Shown here in pieces: positions 1 through 7,100 of a DNA stretch of 12,573 nt. The DNA is from Halovivax sp. (lineage in GTDB: Archaea > Halobacteriota > Halobacteria > Halobacteriales > Natrialbaceae): the NCBI GenBank assembly GCA_007119345.1, contig SKPV01000189.1, forward strand, positions 1-12,573, read 5' to 3'. The translations under genes were made by a program, and so were the position numbers. The notes under the pieces are model-generated. The model made no database searches and was not told the origin of the DNA. It saw only the letters and a list, made by a program, of their open reading frames with translations. Positions within the stretch are counted from its first letter, which is position 1. Each line of letters opens with the position of its first letter.

Positions 1-1314
1 CTCGAACTCGGCGCTCCGGCGGGCGCCCATCATCGTGGGGACCTCGAACTCGTAGCCGGGATCCTCGGGATCCGTCGGCAGCAGGGTGAGCGTCTGGTCG
101 CCGAGGGCGCCCTCGACGGTCAGTTCGAGGACGGCCCCGCGGCGCTCGACGGTCGCCGCCGTGATCCCGCGGTAGGACTCGTACTCGCCGGTCAGCTCGT
201 CGAAGCGCTCGTCGCGAGCGAAGTAGGGGACGGTTTCCGTCGGCTCTTCGCCCTCGAGGATCGCCAGGACGCCCTTCGCGACGGTCGGCGGCGTCGGCGC
301 CGGCGTCGCGTTCGCGGCCATCGCGATCGCGTACTCGCCGTCCTCGGTGAAACCGACGTACGACGAGGCGACGCCGAGCGAGCCGCCGTGGCCGATCAGG
401 GTGCGTCCGAGGAACTCGGAGCGGCCCCAGCCGTAGCCGTACTCGCTGTCGGCTCGCTCCACGTACCCCGTGTGAGCGCGCGCCAGGGCGTCGGCCGAGA
501 CGAGGTCGACGCCGTCCAGCGAGCCGCCGTTGGCCTGCATGCGGAGGTACCGGGTCAGCTCCTCGACGGAGGCGATGAGCCCGCCCGCGGCGTAACTCAC
601 CGGCCGGTGGGGGAACGGTACTGCCTCCGGCTCGCCGTCCTCGAGCGCGTAGGGCGTCATCGCGTCCTCGCCCTCGAGCGCGTCGGGGTCGAACGTCGCG
701 CGCTCCATGCCGAGGGGTCGCAGGATCTCCGCCTCGACGAACCGATCGAAGGGCGTCCCGGAGACCGCCTCGACCACGTCGCCGAGCAGGTTGTACCCCG
801 CGTTGGAGTACATGAACCGCTCGCCCCGGGGTCCGGCGATCTCCTCCTGGGCGCCGTTGAGGTGGCGGTAGAAGTCCTCGCGGTCGCCCAGGGGGATGCC
901 GTGCTCCTCGACGCCGGTCAGCCGGTACAGCAGGACGGAGCTGGTACGCAGCGTCGGCAGTCCCGAGGAGTGGCTCAGCAGGTCGTGCAGCGTGAAGGGC
1001 CCGTCTTCGCCCCGGATGGCCACCTCGTCGAGGTAGTCGGTGACGGGATCCTCGACCGAGAGCTCGCCGCGCTCTTCGAGCAGGCAGATCGCGGTGGCCG
1101 CGAAGGACTTGGTCACGGAGGCGACGCCGTAGAGCGTCTCCGCCGTCGCCGGCTCGTTGGTCTCCAGGTCACGGGAGCCGAAGCCGCTCGCGTAGACGAG
1201 CTCGTCGTCCCGGACGACCGCGAGGCTCGCGCCGGGCACGTTCGCGTCGACGAGCCAGTCGCCGACGAACTCCTCCACTCGTCGCTTCGTCTCGGGATCG
1301 AGTTCGGATGCCAT
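1..1314 (-). CDS. Serine hydrolase, beta-lactamase class C / PBP-like (3' end outside window)
   Basis: The first 438 codons are present and the C-terminus lies beyond the left edge. The three signatures of the beta-lactamase/PBP4-like family (PF00144) are in order: SxxK as SVTK at residues 66-69 (Ser66 nucleophile), YxN as YSN at 169-171, and HxG as GHGG around 308-311. These enzymes form an acyl-serine intermediate and act as D-Ala-D-Ala peptidases, esterases or peptidases; in archaea without peptidoglycan, esterase or peptidase activity is more likely than beta-lactam resistance. No signal peptide or membrane segment is visible at the N-terminus, so it is probably cytoplasmic. The part after about residue 350 resembles the C-terminal extension common in this family. 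The ATG start gives a normal N-terminus; an AT-richer stretch near 1336-1351 lies at the right distance for a weak TATA box of a leaderless transcript. Substrate unknown. Confidence 0.9.
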   Translation of the reverse strand, partial: MASELDPETKRRVEEFVGDWLVDANVPGASLAVVRDDELVYASGFGSRDLETNEPATAETLYGVASVTKSFAATAICLLEERGELSVEDPVTDYLDEVAIRGEDGPFTLHDLLSHSSGLPTLRTSSVLLYRLTGVEEHGIPLGDREDFYRHLNGAQEEIAGPRGERFMYSNAGYNLLGDVVEAVSGTPFDRFVEAEILRPLGMERATFDPDALEGEDAMTPYALEDGEPEAVPFPHRPVSYAAGGLIASVEELTRYLRMQANGGSLDGVDLVSADALARAHTGYVERADSEYGYGWGRSEFLGRTLIGHGGSLGVASSYVGFTEDGEYAIAMAANATPAPTPPTVAKGVLAILEGEEPTETVPYFARDERFDELTGEYESYRGITAATVERRGAVLELTVEGALGDQTLTLLPTDPEDPGYEFEVPTMMGARRSAEFE

Positions 1315-1379
1315 GGCGGGCACTGATCCCGAATCCACATCAATGCACGGCTCCCGGTGACCCGCGCGGGCGATCGTCG

Positions 1380-1397
1380 CCGGTCGTTCCCGACCGG
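1380..1397. repeat. Short perfect inverted repeat between hydrolase and SDR genes
   Basis: CCGGTCG and CGACCGG (7 bp each) flank a 4-nt loop. It lies 56 bp beyond the stop of the SDR gene, in the 138-bp gap before the serine hydrolase gene. It could be a processing or termination hairpin or an operator. There is no T-tract next to it, so a terminator role is only a guess. Confidence 0.4.
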
Positions 1398-1452
1398 TCA
1401 CGGTAGCCGCGTCCGCCGAACCGCCGGGCGGCGCCTCCCCGTCGCCCGCCCG

Positions 1453-2220
1453 TCACTGCACCGTCCAGCCGCCGTCGACGACGAGACACTCACCGGTCAC
1501 GAACGACGCCATGTCGCTCGCCAGGAAGACCACCGCGCTGGCGATCTCTTCGGGATCGGCGAAGCGGCCCGCGGGGGTGCGATCGACCAGGCGCTCGTAC
1601 AGGTCGTCGTCCGCCAGCACCGGCTCCGTGAGCGCCGTCTCGACGTAGCCGGGCGCGACGGCGTTGACCCGGACGTCGGGCGCCCAGTCGAGCGCCGCGC
1701 TCTTCGTGAACCCGACGAGGCCGTGCTTCGAGGCGGTGTAGCCGTGCTGGCGCTTGATCCCGACCACGCCGGCCGTGCTGGCGACGTTGACGACCGACCC
1801 GCCGCCGGCGAGCAGGTGCTCGCCCGCCGCGTGGGTGCAGGCGTAGGCGCCCTGGAGGTTCACCTCCGTGACCCGGCGGAACGCTTCCGGGTCGACCGCC
1901 TCCGGCCGACCCAGCGCCGGGCCGGGATTGATTCCGGCGTTGTTGACCAGCACGTCGACGCCGCCGAGTTCGTCCGCGACGCGGTCGACGAGGGTCTCGA
2001 CCGCCTCCCGGTCGGTGACGTCCGTCGGACACGCGAGGGTGTCGGCGCCCAGTTCGCCCACGGCGTCGGCCGCCTCGGCGACGTCTTCCTCGGTGCGGGA
2101 GACGGGGACGACGTCCGCGCCCGCCCTCGCGAGCGCCTCGGCGATCGCCCGGCCGATGCCGCGCGTGCCGCCCGTGACTACGGCGACCTCGTCCGCGAGG
2201 TCGGGGTCGATCGCCGTCAC
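1453..2220 (-). CDS. SDR family NAD(P)-dependent oxidoreductase
   Basis: A 255-aa classical short-chain dehydrogenase/reductase, the usual family length. From the GTG start it shows the Rossmann motif TGGTRGIG at 16-23, NNAG at 93-96, Asn121, Ser148 and the YxxxK pair Tyr161/Lys165: a complete Asn-Ser-Tyr-Lys tetrad. Arg42 at the end of the second strand (VSRTEE) suggests NADP(H). The C-terminal pattern (DMASFVTGECLVVDGGW) is that of FabG-like 3-oxoacyl or 3-hydroxyacyl-CoA reductases, but the substrate cannot be read from sequence. The GTG start is chosen because a Shine-Dalgarno-like GGAGGG (2228-2233) lies 7 nt upstream. An in-frame ATG at 2304 would add 28 residues rich in Ser, Pro and Arg. 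It is divergent from the RidA/acyl-CoA dehydrogenase operon, so a role in the same acyl catabolism is plausible but inferred. Confidence 0.92.
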   Translation of the reverse strand: MTAIDPDLADEVAVVTGGTRGIGRAIAEALARAGADVVPVSRTEEDVAEAADAVGELGADTLACPTDVTDREAVETLVDRVADELGGVDVLVNNAGINPGPALGRPEAVDPEAFRRVTEVNLQGAYACTHAAGEHLLAGGGSVVNVASTAGVVGIKRQHGYTASKHGLVGFTKSAALDWAPDVRVNAVAPGYVETALTEPVLADDDLYERLVDRTPAGRFADPEEIASAVVFLASDMASFVTGECLVVDGGWTVQ

Positions 2221-2227
2221 GGTCGAT

Positions 2228-2233
2228 CCCTCC
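2228..2233 (-). promoter_or_regulatory. Shine-Dalgarno site of the SDR gene
   Basis: GGAGGG on the minus strand, 7 nt before the GTG at 2220. It matches the anti-SD of archaeal 16S rRNA and decides the start in favour of GTG rather than the upstream ATG at 2304. Confidence 0.6.
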
Positions 2234-2402
2234 GGTTGCGGTCCCTCGACGTCCGGTCTCGGCCCGCTCGGCGTCGAACGCTCGCGCGCGAGTCCATGCG
2301 CCATCGGTGCGTCGGCCCGCGTGAAGCCTCTTTCGCCGGGTCGCGGCGAGGGTCGGCCGAGTCGACGCGCGTCGGCTTCGCGGGGAGGACGAACCGTGGC
2401 CC

Positions 2403-2413
2403 ACCTTCAATAG
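2403..2413 (+). promoter_or_regulatory. Candidate TATA box for the RidA-ACAD operon
   Basis: ACCTTCAATAG is the only AT-richer stretch near the RidA start and is centred about 29 bp upstream of the ATG at 2437. This is the usual distance for a leaderless haloarchaeal transcript. The match to consensus is weak. Confidence 0.35.
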
Positions 2414-2436
2414 CCGCCCCATAGTTGGCCGAATCG

Positions 2437-2889
2437 ATGCGGAAAGAAATCGTCACGCCGCCCGAGCTCGCGGAGCCGCGCGGCTTCAACCACGGCCTGC
2501 TCGTCGACGGCGGGCGGACGCTCTACTTGGCCGGGCAGGACGCGACGGGCCCGGACGGCGAGATCGTCGCGCCCGGGGACCTCGTCGGCCAGTTCGAGCA
2601 AGTGATGGCGAACCTCGCGGCCGTCCTCGAAGAGGCCGGCGGTACGAGCGCGGACATCGTCAAGCTGAACGTCTACGTGGCCGACCGCGAGGCCTACCGC
2701 GCCCACCTCTCGGCGGTCGGCGAGGTCTTCGCCGAGCACGTCGAAACCTACCCCGCGATGGCGCTGTTCGAGGTGAGCGGCTTCTTCAAAGAAGACGCGC
2801 TGATCGAGATGGAGGGCTTCGCCGTGCTCGAGGAGGAGCCCCCGGCGGAGAACGCGGGCGGCCGGGGGTCGTCGGCGGGGCGACGATGA
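2437..2889 (+). CDS. RidA family protein (YjgF/YER057c/UK114)
   Basis: 150 aa with the single RidA/YjgF fold: N-terminal strand region (VDGGRTLYLAGQ at about 23-34), the helix DLVGQFEQVMANLAAVLEEAG (about 48-68), then VKLNVYVAD (75-83) and YPAMALFEV (105-113). Canonical RidA hydrolyses reactive enamine/imine intermediates, using an Arg at the position corresponding to Arg105 of E. coli RidA (motif PARxxxEV). Here that position is Met108, so standard imine deaminase activity is doubtful and the protein belongs to one of the non-catalytic-Arg Rid groups. The last about 18 residues are a low-complexity Gly/Ser/Arg tail beyond the fold. ATG 2437 is preferred over the in-frame TTG at 2425 for the leaderless promoter. 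The stop overlaps the next gene's ATG by 4 bases, so the two are probably translationally coupled. Confidence 0.88.
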   Translation: MRKEIVTPPELAEPRGFNHGLLVDGGRTLYLAGQDATGPDGEIVAPGDLVGQFEQVMANLAAVLEEAGGTSADIVKLNVYVADREAYRAHLSAVGEVFAEHVETYPAMALFEVSGFFKEDALIEMEGFAVLEEEPPAENAGGRGSSAGRR

Positions 2890-4169
2890 TCGATCGGTTC
2901 GAACTCGGCGAGCGCCACGAGGCCCGGCGGGCGGCCGTCCGGGAGTTCTGCGTGCGGGAGGTCGAGCCCCGCGTCGAGGAGTTCGAGCGCGAGGGCCGCT
3001 TTCCCGAGGAACTCCTCCGGCGCCTCGGCGACGAGGACCTGATCGGCGTCCCGTACCCGACGGAGGTCGGCGGCGCCGGCGCGGACTTCCGCTCGTTCGC
3101 GATCGCGGTCGAGGAGCTGGCCCGATCGTGGAAGCTGCTCGCCGGCGGCGTCAACATCGCCTGCGGGCTGGTGGGCTATCCCCTCCACGAGTTCGGCGAC
3201 GATCGCCAGCGCGAGGCGTGGCTCCGATCGGTCTGTGCGGGCGAGTGGATCCCGGCGTTCGCGCTCACCGAACCGGAGGCGGGCAGCGACGCCGCGTCGC
3301 TCGAGACGACCGCCCGCCGCGAAGGCGACGAGTGGGTGATCGACGGCCGCAAGTGGTGGACCACCCACGGCGCGGTGGCCGACCTCCTGCTGGTGGTCGC
3401 GCGGACGGGCGAGCCCGGCGCGGGCGGCGACGGTGACGACGCGACCGGCGACGACGGCGGGAACGAGGGAGCCGAGGGGAACGAGCGCGACGGCGGGAAC
3501 GAGGGAGCTGAGGGGAACGAGCGCGACGACGGCGACGGGGGCGGCGCCGCCCGCCACGACGGGATCAGCCTCGTCGGGGTTCCGAACCCGCACGAGCGCG
3601 AGGGCTTCGAGGTCGTTCGGAACATCCCGTGCATGGAGGGCGACGTGGCGATCGAGAGCGAACTGCGCTTCGACGGTCTTCGGGTTCCCGCGGAGAACCT
3701 CGTGGGCGAGCGGGGTCGCGGCTTTCGCTACATCATGGAAGGCCTGGACGTCGGCCGCCTGGGAACCGCCGCCCAGGGCGTGGGCATCGCCCAGGGCGCC
3801 TTCGAGGCGAGCCGCGACTTCGCCGGCGAGCGCGAGCAGTTCGGCCGCCCGATCCGGGAGTTCCAGGGCGTGGGCTTCTCGATCGCGGACATGGCGGCGA
3901 AGACGGAGGCGGCCCGGCTGCTGACGCTCGCGGCGGCCGACCGGCGCGACCGCGGCGAGCGGATCACGCAGGCGGCCGCGATGGCGAAGACGTTCGCGAC
4001 CGACGCCGCGATGGAGATCGCCACTGACGCGGTCCAGGTCCACGGCGCCCGCGGCTACTCCCGGGAGTACCCCGTCGAACGCTACATGCGCGAGGCGAAG
4101 GGGACCCAGATCTACGACGGGACGAACGAGATCAACCGGCTGGTCGTGGCCAACCGCCTCTACGAATGA
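2886..4169 (+). CDS. Acyl-CoA dehydrogenase family protein
   Basis: 427 aa, FAD-dependent alpha,beta-dehydrogenation of an acyl-CoA. The N-terminal helical domain spans about 1-120. The flavin/substrate signature FALTEPEAGSD is at 125-135, the middle beta domain starts with EWVIDGRKWWTT (149-160), and the C-terminal helical domain carries REQFGRPIREFQGVGF and the terminal IYDGTNEINR (409-418). Two features are odd. First, the usual IYEGT has Asp411 where medium- and short-chain enzymes carry the catalytic Glu base. Second, residues about 178-222 of the beta domain are a Gly/Asp/Asn/Glu-rich insertion containing two copies of a 12-residue unit. Family members are usually about 380-390 aa, and the insertion accounts for the excess. 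It overlaps RidA by ATGA and is followed 19 bp later by a MaoC-type hydratase remnant, giving the order oxidation then hydration of a beta-oxidation-like route. Chain length is not deducible. Confidence 0.93.
   Translation: MIDRFELGERHEARRAAVREFCVREVEPRVEEFEREGRFPEELLRRLGDEDLIGVPYPTEVGGAGADFRSFAIAVEELARSWKLLAGGVNIACGLVGYPLHEFGDDRQREAWLRSVCAGEWIPAFALTEPEAGSDAASLETTARREGDEWVIDGRKWWTTHGAVADLLLVVARTGEPGAGGDGDDATGDDGGNEGAEGNERDGGNEGAEGNERDDGDGGGAARHDGISLVGVPNPHEREGFEVVRNIPCMEGDVAIESELRFDGLRVPAENLVGERGRGFRYIMEGLDVGRLGTAAQGVGIAQGAFEASRDFAGEREQFGRPIREFQGVGFSIADMAAKTEAARLLTLAAADRRDRGERITQAAAMAKTFATDAAMEIATDAVQVHGARGYSREYPVERYMREAKGTQIYDGTNEINRLVVANRLYE
3453..3524 (+). repeat. Tandem 36-bp repeat (2 copies) inside the acyl-CoA dehydrogenase
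   Basis: Units 3453-3488 and 3489-3524 differ at one base (C at 3473, T at 3509) and encode two identical 12-residue units (DGGNEGAEGNER) at residues 190-213. The difference is silent, so the duplication is recent. It lies in a surface-loop insertion of the beta domain. Confidence 0.9.
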
Positions 4170-4188
4170 CGGGCCGTCGAACGCCCCG

Positions 4189-4727
4189 ATGACCCGCTCT
4201 GTCGAGGACCTCGCCGTCGGCGACGCGTGGGACGCCGGCACCGCGACGATCACGGCGTCGGTGCTCCGCGCGTTCGCCGAGCGCTACGACCCGCAGGCGT
4301 TCCACGTGGACGAGGCGACGGCCGAGGACCGTTTCGGCGGGGCGGTCGCGAGCGGCTGGCGGACCGCCGCGCGGTCGTGCGCCCGTTCGTCGACGCGGTG
4401 CGCCCGTTCGTCGACGCGGTGCGCCCGTTCGTCGACGCGGTGCGCCCGTTCGTCGACGCGGTGCTCCCGGACGTCGTCGCGGTCGCCGCGGCGGGCGTCG
4501 ACGACCTCCGCTGGCGCGCGCCCGCCCGTCCCGGAGACTCGCTCACCGTCGCGGCGTCGGTGGTCGAGAACGCGCCGCGGAACGCCGAGCGCGGATGCGT
4601 CCGTTCGAACCGGTCGCGACGAACGAGGGTGGCGAGACGGTCCACTCGCGAACCGATCCGGTGATCGTCGAGCGAAACGAGGCCGCGGAGTCGGAGCGGC
4701 GGGCGTCGTCGTTCGGGGATCGAGCGG
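4189..4727 (+). pseudogene. MaoC-like hydratase, broken by two frameshifts
   Basis: A hotdog-fold MaoC/(R)-hydratase-type gene. The first frame (from ATG 4189) gives MTRSVEDLAVGD and the hydratase-like YDPQAFHVDEATAEDRFGGAVASGW with Asp34 and His39 where the family has its active-site pair. Near 4372 the sequence continues in the -1 frame (VVRPFVDA repeats, then DDLRWRAPARPGDSLTV). Near 4604 it shifts again to EPVATNEGGETVHSRTDPV. Both shifts fit loss of one T: GCGCTGGTC to GCGCGGTC, which restores the family's TAAL; and CGTTTCGAA to CGTTCGAA. Unrepaired, the first frame reads on into the antisense of the next gene. The original stop is not identifiable, so the right end is approximate. Nineteen bp after the acyl-CoA dehydrogenase, it was the third gene of that operon. 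Assembly indel errors are an alternative to true decay. Confidence 0.75.
4377..4460 (+). repeat. Four perfect 21-bp tandem repeats in the MaoC remnant
   Basis: Four identical copies of a 21-bp unit (4377-4397, 4398-4418, 4419-4439, 4440-4460), followed by a degenerate fifth at 4461-4481. In the hydratase frame each encodes VRPFVDA, and the fifth reads VLPDVVA, the likely ancestral segment. The unit is a multiple of three, so copy number changes do not alter the frame. Confidence 0.95.
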
Positions 4728-5603
4728 TCACTCGCACTCGGTCGCGCCGGTCCCGTCGGCGACCGGCGGCTCCGCCGTCTCGTCGGGTCCGTCGACCGAT
4801 CCGTCCGGGGAGGCGACCGATCCGTCCGGGGAGGCGACCGATCCGTCCGGGGAGGCGACCGCCGCGACGCTCGACGCTTCCGAGTCCGCCGCGACGTCCG
4901 AGGAGTTCTCGACGTTCCCGCGGTTCGCGACCGCTTCGACGAACTCGAGGAAGTTGTCGAAGATCAGCTTCGCCTCGCCGGCGCGGCGATGGTTCTCCTC
5001 GGTGATCCCGGCGAGCACCCGTTCGCGGCGCTCGTCGTCGAGGTCCTTCTGGAGCGTGAGTTCGCGGGCCGTCTTCCGGTCGTACTCGGGGTGGAACTGC
5101 ACGCCGAAGACGCGACCCTTGCGGAACCCGTGGTTCGAGTAGTCGTTGCGGGCGAGCGGGCGGGCGCCCGGGGGGAGCTCGGCGACCTCGTCGGAGTGGG
5201 TCGTGAACGCGAGAAAGCGATCGCCGACGCCGTCGAACAGCTGCGAGTCGTCGGTCGTGCGCTCGACCTCGCGGTAACCGATCTCGTAGGCGCCCATGTC
5301 CCGCACCTCGCCGCCGCAGACGTCGGCCAGCAGCTGGTGCCCCCAGCAGATCCCCAGGCAGGGAAGCCCGCGTTCGACGGCCTCCGCGACCCACTCTTTC
5401 GTCCCGTCGATCCACGGCTCGTCCCAGTAGACCGACGCGCGCGAGCCGGTGATGACGACGCCGTCGTACTCGTAGTCGGTCGGCACTCGACCGGCGGTGA
5501 CGTCGAACTCCGCGAGGGAGGCGTCGAGTTCGCGGCGAAAGTTCCGCGTGGTGTTCGCGTCGGCGTGGCTGGCGTTCAACACGGCGAGTCGCGGGCGTCG
5601 CAT
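4728..5603 (-). CDS. Class I glutamine amidotransferase-like protein (GMP synthase subunit-like)
   Basis: 291 aa. The triad-type GATase domain covers about 1-225. The nucleophile elbow is GICWGHQLLA with Cys86, and the C-terminal catalytic pair is FHPE with His171 and Glu173. The oxyanion region ITGSRASVYW (51-60) is typical of stand-alone GATase1 proteins annotated as GMP synthase-like; these release ammonia from glutamine or hydrolyse gamma-glutamyl amides. No synthetase partner is adjacent, so the acceptor is unknown. Residues about 230-291 form an acidic Ser/Pro/Ala tail with three perfect copies of VASPDGS (249-269), not part of the fold. The gene is convergent with the MaoC remnant. An ATATG-type AT patch at 5630-5641 about 31 bp upstream of the ATG suggests a leaderless transcript of its own. 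Confidence 0.9.
   Translation of the reverse strand: MRRPRLAVLNASHADANTTRNFRRELDASLAEFDVTAGRVPTDYEYDGVVITGSRASVYWDEPWIDGTKEWVAEAVERGLPCLGICWGHQLLADVCGGEVRDMGAYEIGYREVERTTDDSQLFDGVGDRFLAFTTHSDEVAELPPGARPLARNDYSNHGFRKGRVFGVQFHPEYDRKTARELTLQKDLDDERRERVLAGITEENHRRAGEAKLIFDNFLEFVEAVANRGNVENSSDVAADSEASSVAAVASPDGSVASPDGSVASPDGSVDGPDETAEPPVADGTGATECE
4798..4860 (-). repeat. Three perfect 21-bp tandem repeats in the GATase C-terminal tail
   Basis: Units 4798-4818, 4819-4839 and 4840-4860 are identical and encode VASPDGS three times on the minus strand. The unit length equals that of the array 340 bp away in the MaoC remnant, but the sequences are unrelated. Confidence 0.95.
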
Positions 5604-5792
5604 TCGGTACGGACTGTCTTCGCGAGGGGGATATGTCTTTTGTCGTCGTCGGTCGTTTGCCGGGGCCTACGAGTCGGATCGCGGTGATATTCGGGCCCGC
5701 CTCGCGTCGTGTTCGAATCGGCCTCGACCCCGCAGCGCTCTCGGCCCGGATCCGTCCGCGTCGCTCTCGATCCGCCGTCGAGCTCGCCGGTG
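5604..5792. other. Intergenic region upstream of the GATase gene
   Basis: 189 bp between the GATase start and the stop of the AMP-binding gene. It holds the AT patch 5630-5641 (candidate TATA box for the GATase gene, minus strand) and a second small AT patch near 5684-5692. No coding sequence or RNA gene is apparent. Confidence 0.5.
5630..5641 (-). promoter_or_regulatory. Candidate TATA box of the GATase gene
   Basis: AAAAGACATATC on the minus strand is centred about 31 bp before the ATG at 5603. It is the only clear AT-rich patch there and fits a nearly leaderless transcript. Confidence 0.45.
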
Positions 5793-7028
5793 CTACTCCT
5801 CGTCGGCGTCGATCGGGTGGTACCGACCGCGTTCGTCGCGGCGGAACCGCTCGCCGGTGTCGAACCACCCGCCGGCGAACCCGGCGGACGAATCGTCCGC
5901 CGCGGAACCGTCCGCGTAGCCCGACGCGAGCACCGGTCCCGCGAGCCGGAGCGTTCCCTCGCCAGGACCGGTGACGTCCTCGCCGTCGTCGACCAGCCGC
6001 GCGTCGCAGTCGAGGACCGGGGTGCCGACGCCGGCGTCCACCGGGTCGCCGTCCCCGAGGGACTGCGAGAGGGCGTTCGGACACTCGAGACGCCCGTACG
6101 TGCGCGCCACCGGTACGCCCCGCTCGCGGTAGCCGGACGCAACCGTTTCGTCGACCGACCCCTCCCAGGCGATCCACTCGAGCGCGGCGAGCGCGTCGTC
6201 GATCCCGTCGCAAGCGAGGAGGTCACGGAACGCGGCCGCTCGGCCGGCGAGGAACGTCGCGTTCTCCCGACGGGTCGCGGCGACGGCGTCGGCGGGGTCG
6301 AACGCCCGGTCGATCGCCAGCCGCCCGCCCGCGTACAGCACCGGGAGCGCGACGCCGAGCAGCCCGTCGGCGCTCGACAGCGGTCGCAGGATCGTCGTCC
6401 GGTCGGCGCGCCCGAGCCCGCGGGTCGCGACGGCCGTGACGCAGTTCCACTCGACGGCCGCGCCGTCGAAGCGTGCGACCGGCGTGCCATCCTCGCCGTG
6501 CAGCGCGAGCAGGGGTGCGTCGCCGACCCGACCGTCGGTCGCGGCGCTTCCGACGACCGGAGTCGCCTCGCCGGCACCGTCGTTCCCGAGGGCCGGGTCC
6601 CTTGCGGCCGCCTCGCCGAGTTCGTCGAGGGCGACCGAGGCGTTCCCGGGGACGGCGCGGACGAGATCGCGCTGGCCGCGTTCGTGGATGACGAGCGTCG
6701 GAGCCAGCCGTTCCAGCGGTCGGTCGACTGTCGCCGGGGTGAGTCGGTGGGAGACGGGCGCGAGCGTGGCGCCCAGGCGCCGGCAGGCGAACACCAGCGC
6801 GAGGGTGGCGATCCGGTTTCGCGAGAGGACCGCGACCACGTCGCCCGCCCCGACGCCGCGGTCGGCCAGGGCGCCGGCGGTCGTTCGGGCGAGCGCGGCC
6901 AGCTCCGCGTAGGTCACCCGATCCTCGTCGACCGTCGCGGCCGGGGCGTAGAGGTCCGCCTCCGAGACGTCCACCACCGCGGTCCGGTCGCCCCAGCGGG
7001 CCCCGCGGCGTTCGATCGAGAGGGTCAC
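5793..7028 (-). CDS. AMP-binding (acyl-CoA synthetase-like) protein, short and motif-poor
   Basis: 411 aa from the GTG at 7028. It has the N-terminal domain of the adenylate-forming (ANL) superfamily: VTYAELAALARTTAGAL (38-54), GVGAGDVVAVLSRN (58-71), FACRRLGATLAPVS (80-93), then LPVLYAGGRLAID, TYGRLE (310-315, in place of YGxTE) and GWFDTGE (387-393, in place of GWFxTGD). Three essentials of the family are altered. The P-loop (T/S)SGTTGxPK is replaced by LHGEDGTPVARFD (176-188). The ATP-ribose Asp of TGD is Glu. The protein ends at IDADEE where the hinge and the roughly 100-aa C-terminal domain with the catalytic lysine should begin. The frame is open with normal haloarchaeal codon use, so either decay is recent or the fold is kept for a non-catalytic role. 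It is followed downstream by the GATase gene and preceded by an alpha/beta hydrolase on the same strand. Confidence 0.82.
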   Translation of the reverse strand: MTLSIERRGARWGDRTAVVDVSEADLYAPAATVDEDRVTYAELAALARTTAGALADRGVGAGDVVAVLSRNRIATLALVFACRRLGATLAPVSHRLTPATVDRPLERLAPTLVIHERGQRDLVRAVPGNASVALDELGEAAARDPALGNDGAGEATPVVGSAATDGRVGDAPLLALHGEDGTPVARFDGAAVEWNCVTAVATRGLGRADRTTILRPLSSADGLLGVALPVLYAGGRLAIDRAFDPADAVAATRRENATFLAGRAAAFRDLLACDGIDDALAALEWIAWEGSVDETVASGYRERGVPVARTYGRLECPNALSQSLGDGDPVDAGVGTPVLDCDARLVDDGEDVTGPGEGTLRLAGPVLASGYADGSAADDSSAGFAGGWFDTGERFRRDERGRYHPIDADEE

Positions 7029-7100
7029 GGGCGCCCCTCCCACGGCCGGAACCGTAGTCGACGGGGTTGCGAACCACGGCCCCACAGGCGACCGGAATCC

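Noticed and set aside
388..1326. Long plus-strand open frame opposite the serine hydrolase
   Set aside because: It is the antisense of a gene with all three family motifs; its product is rich in Arg, Gly and Val without any domain. High GC gives such open antisense frames.
2221..2304. N-terminal extension of the SDR starting at ATG 2304
   Set aside because: The extra 28 residues have no SDR character, and a good GGAGGG precedes the GTG at 2220.
4377..4860. Possible CRISPR or satellite arrays (21-bp units)
   Set aside because: The units are directly adjacent without spacers, lie inside coding frames and keep the reading frame. They are coding tandem duplications.
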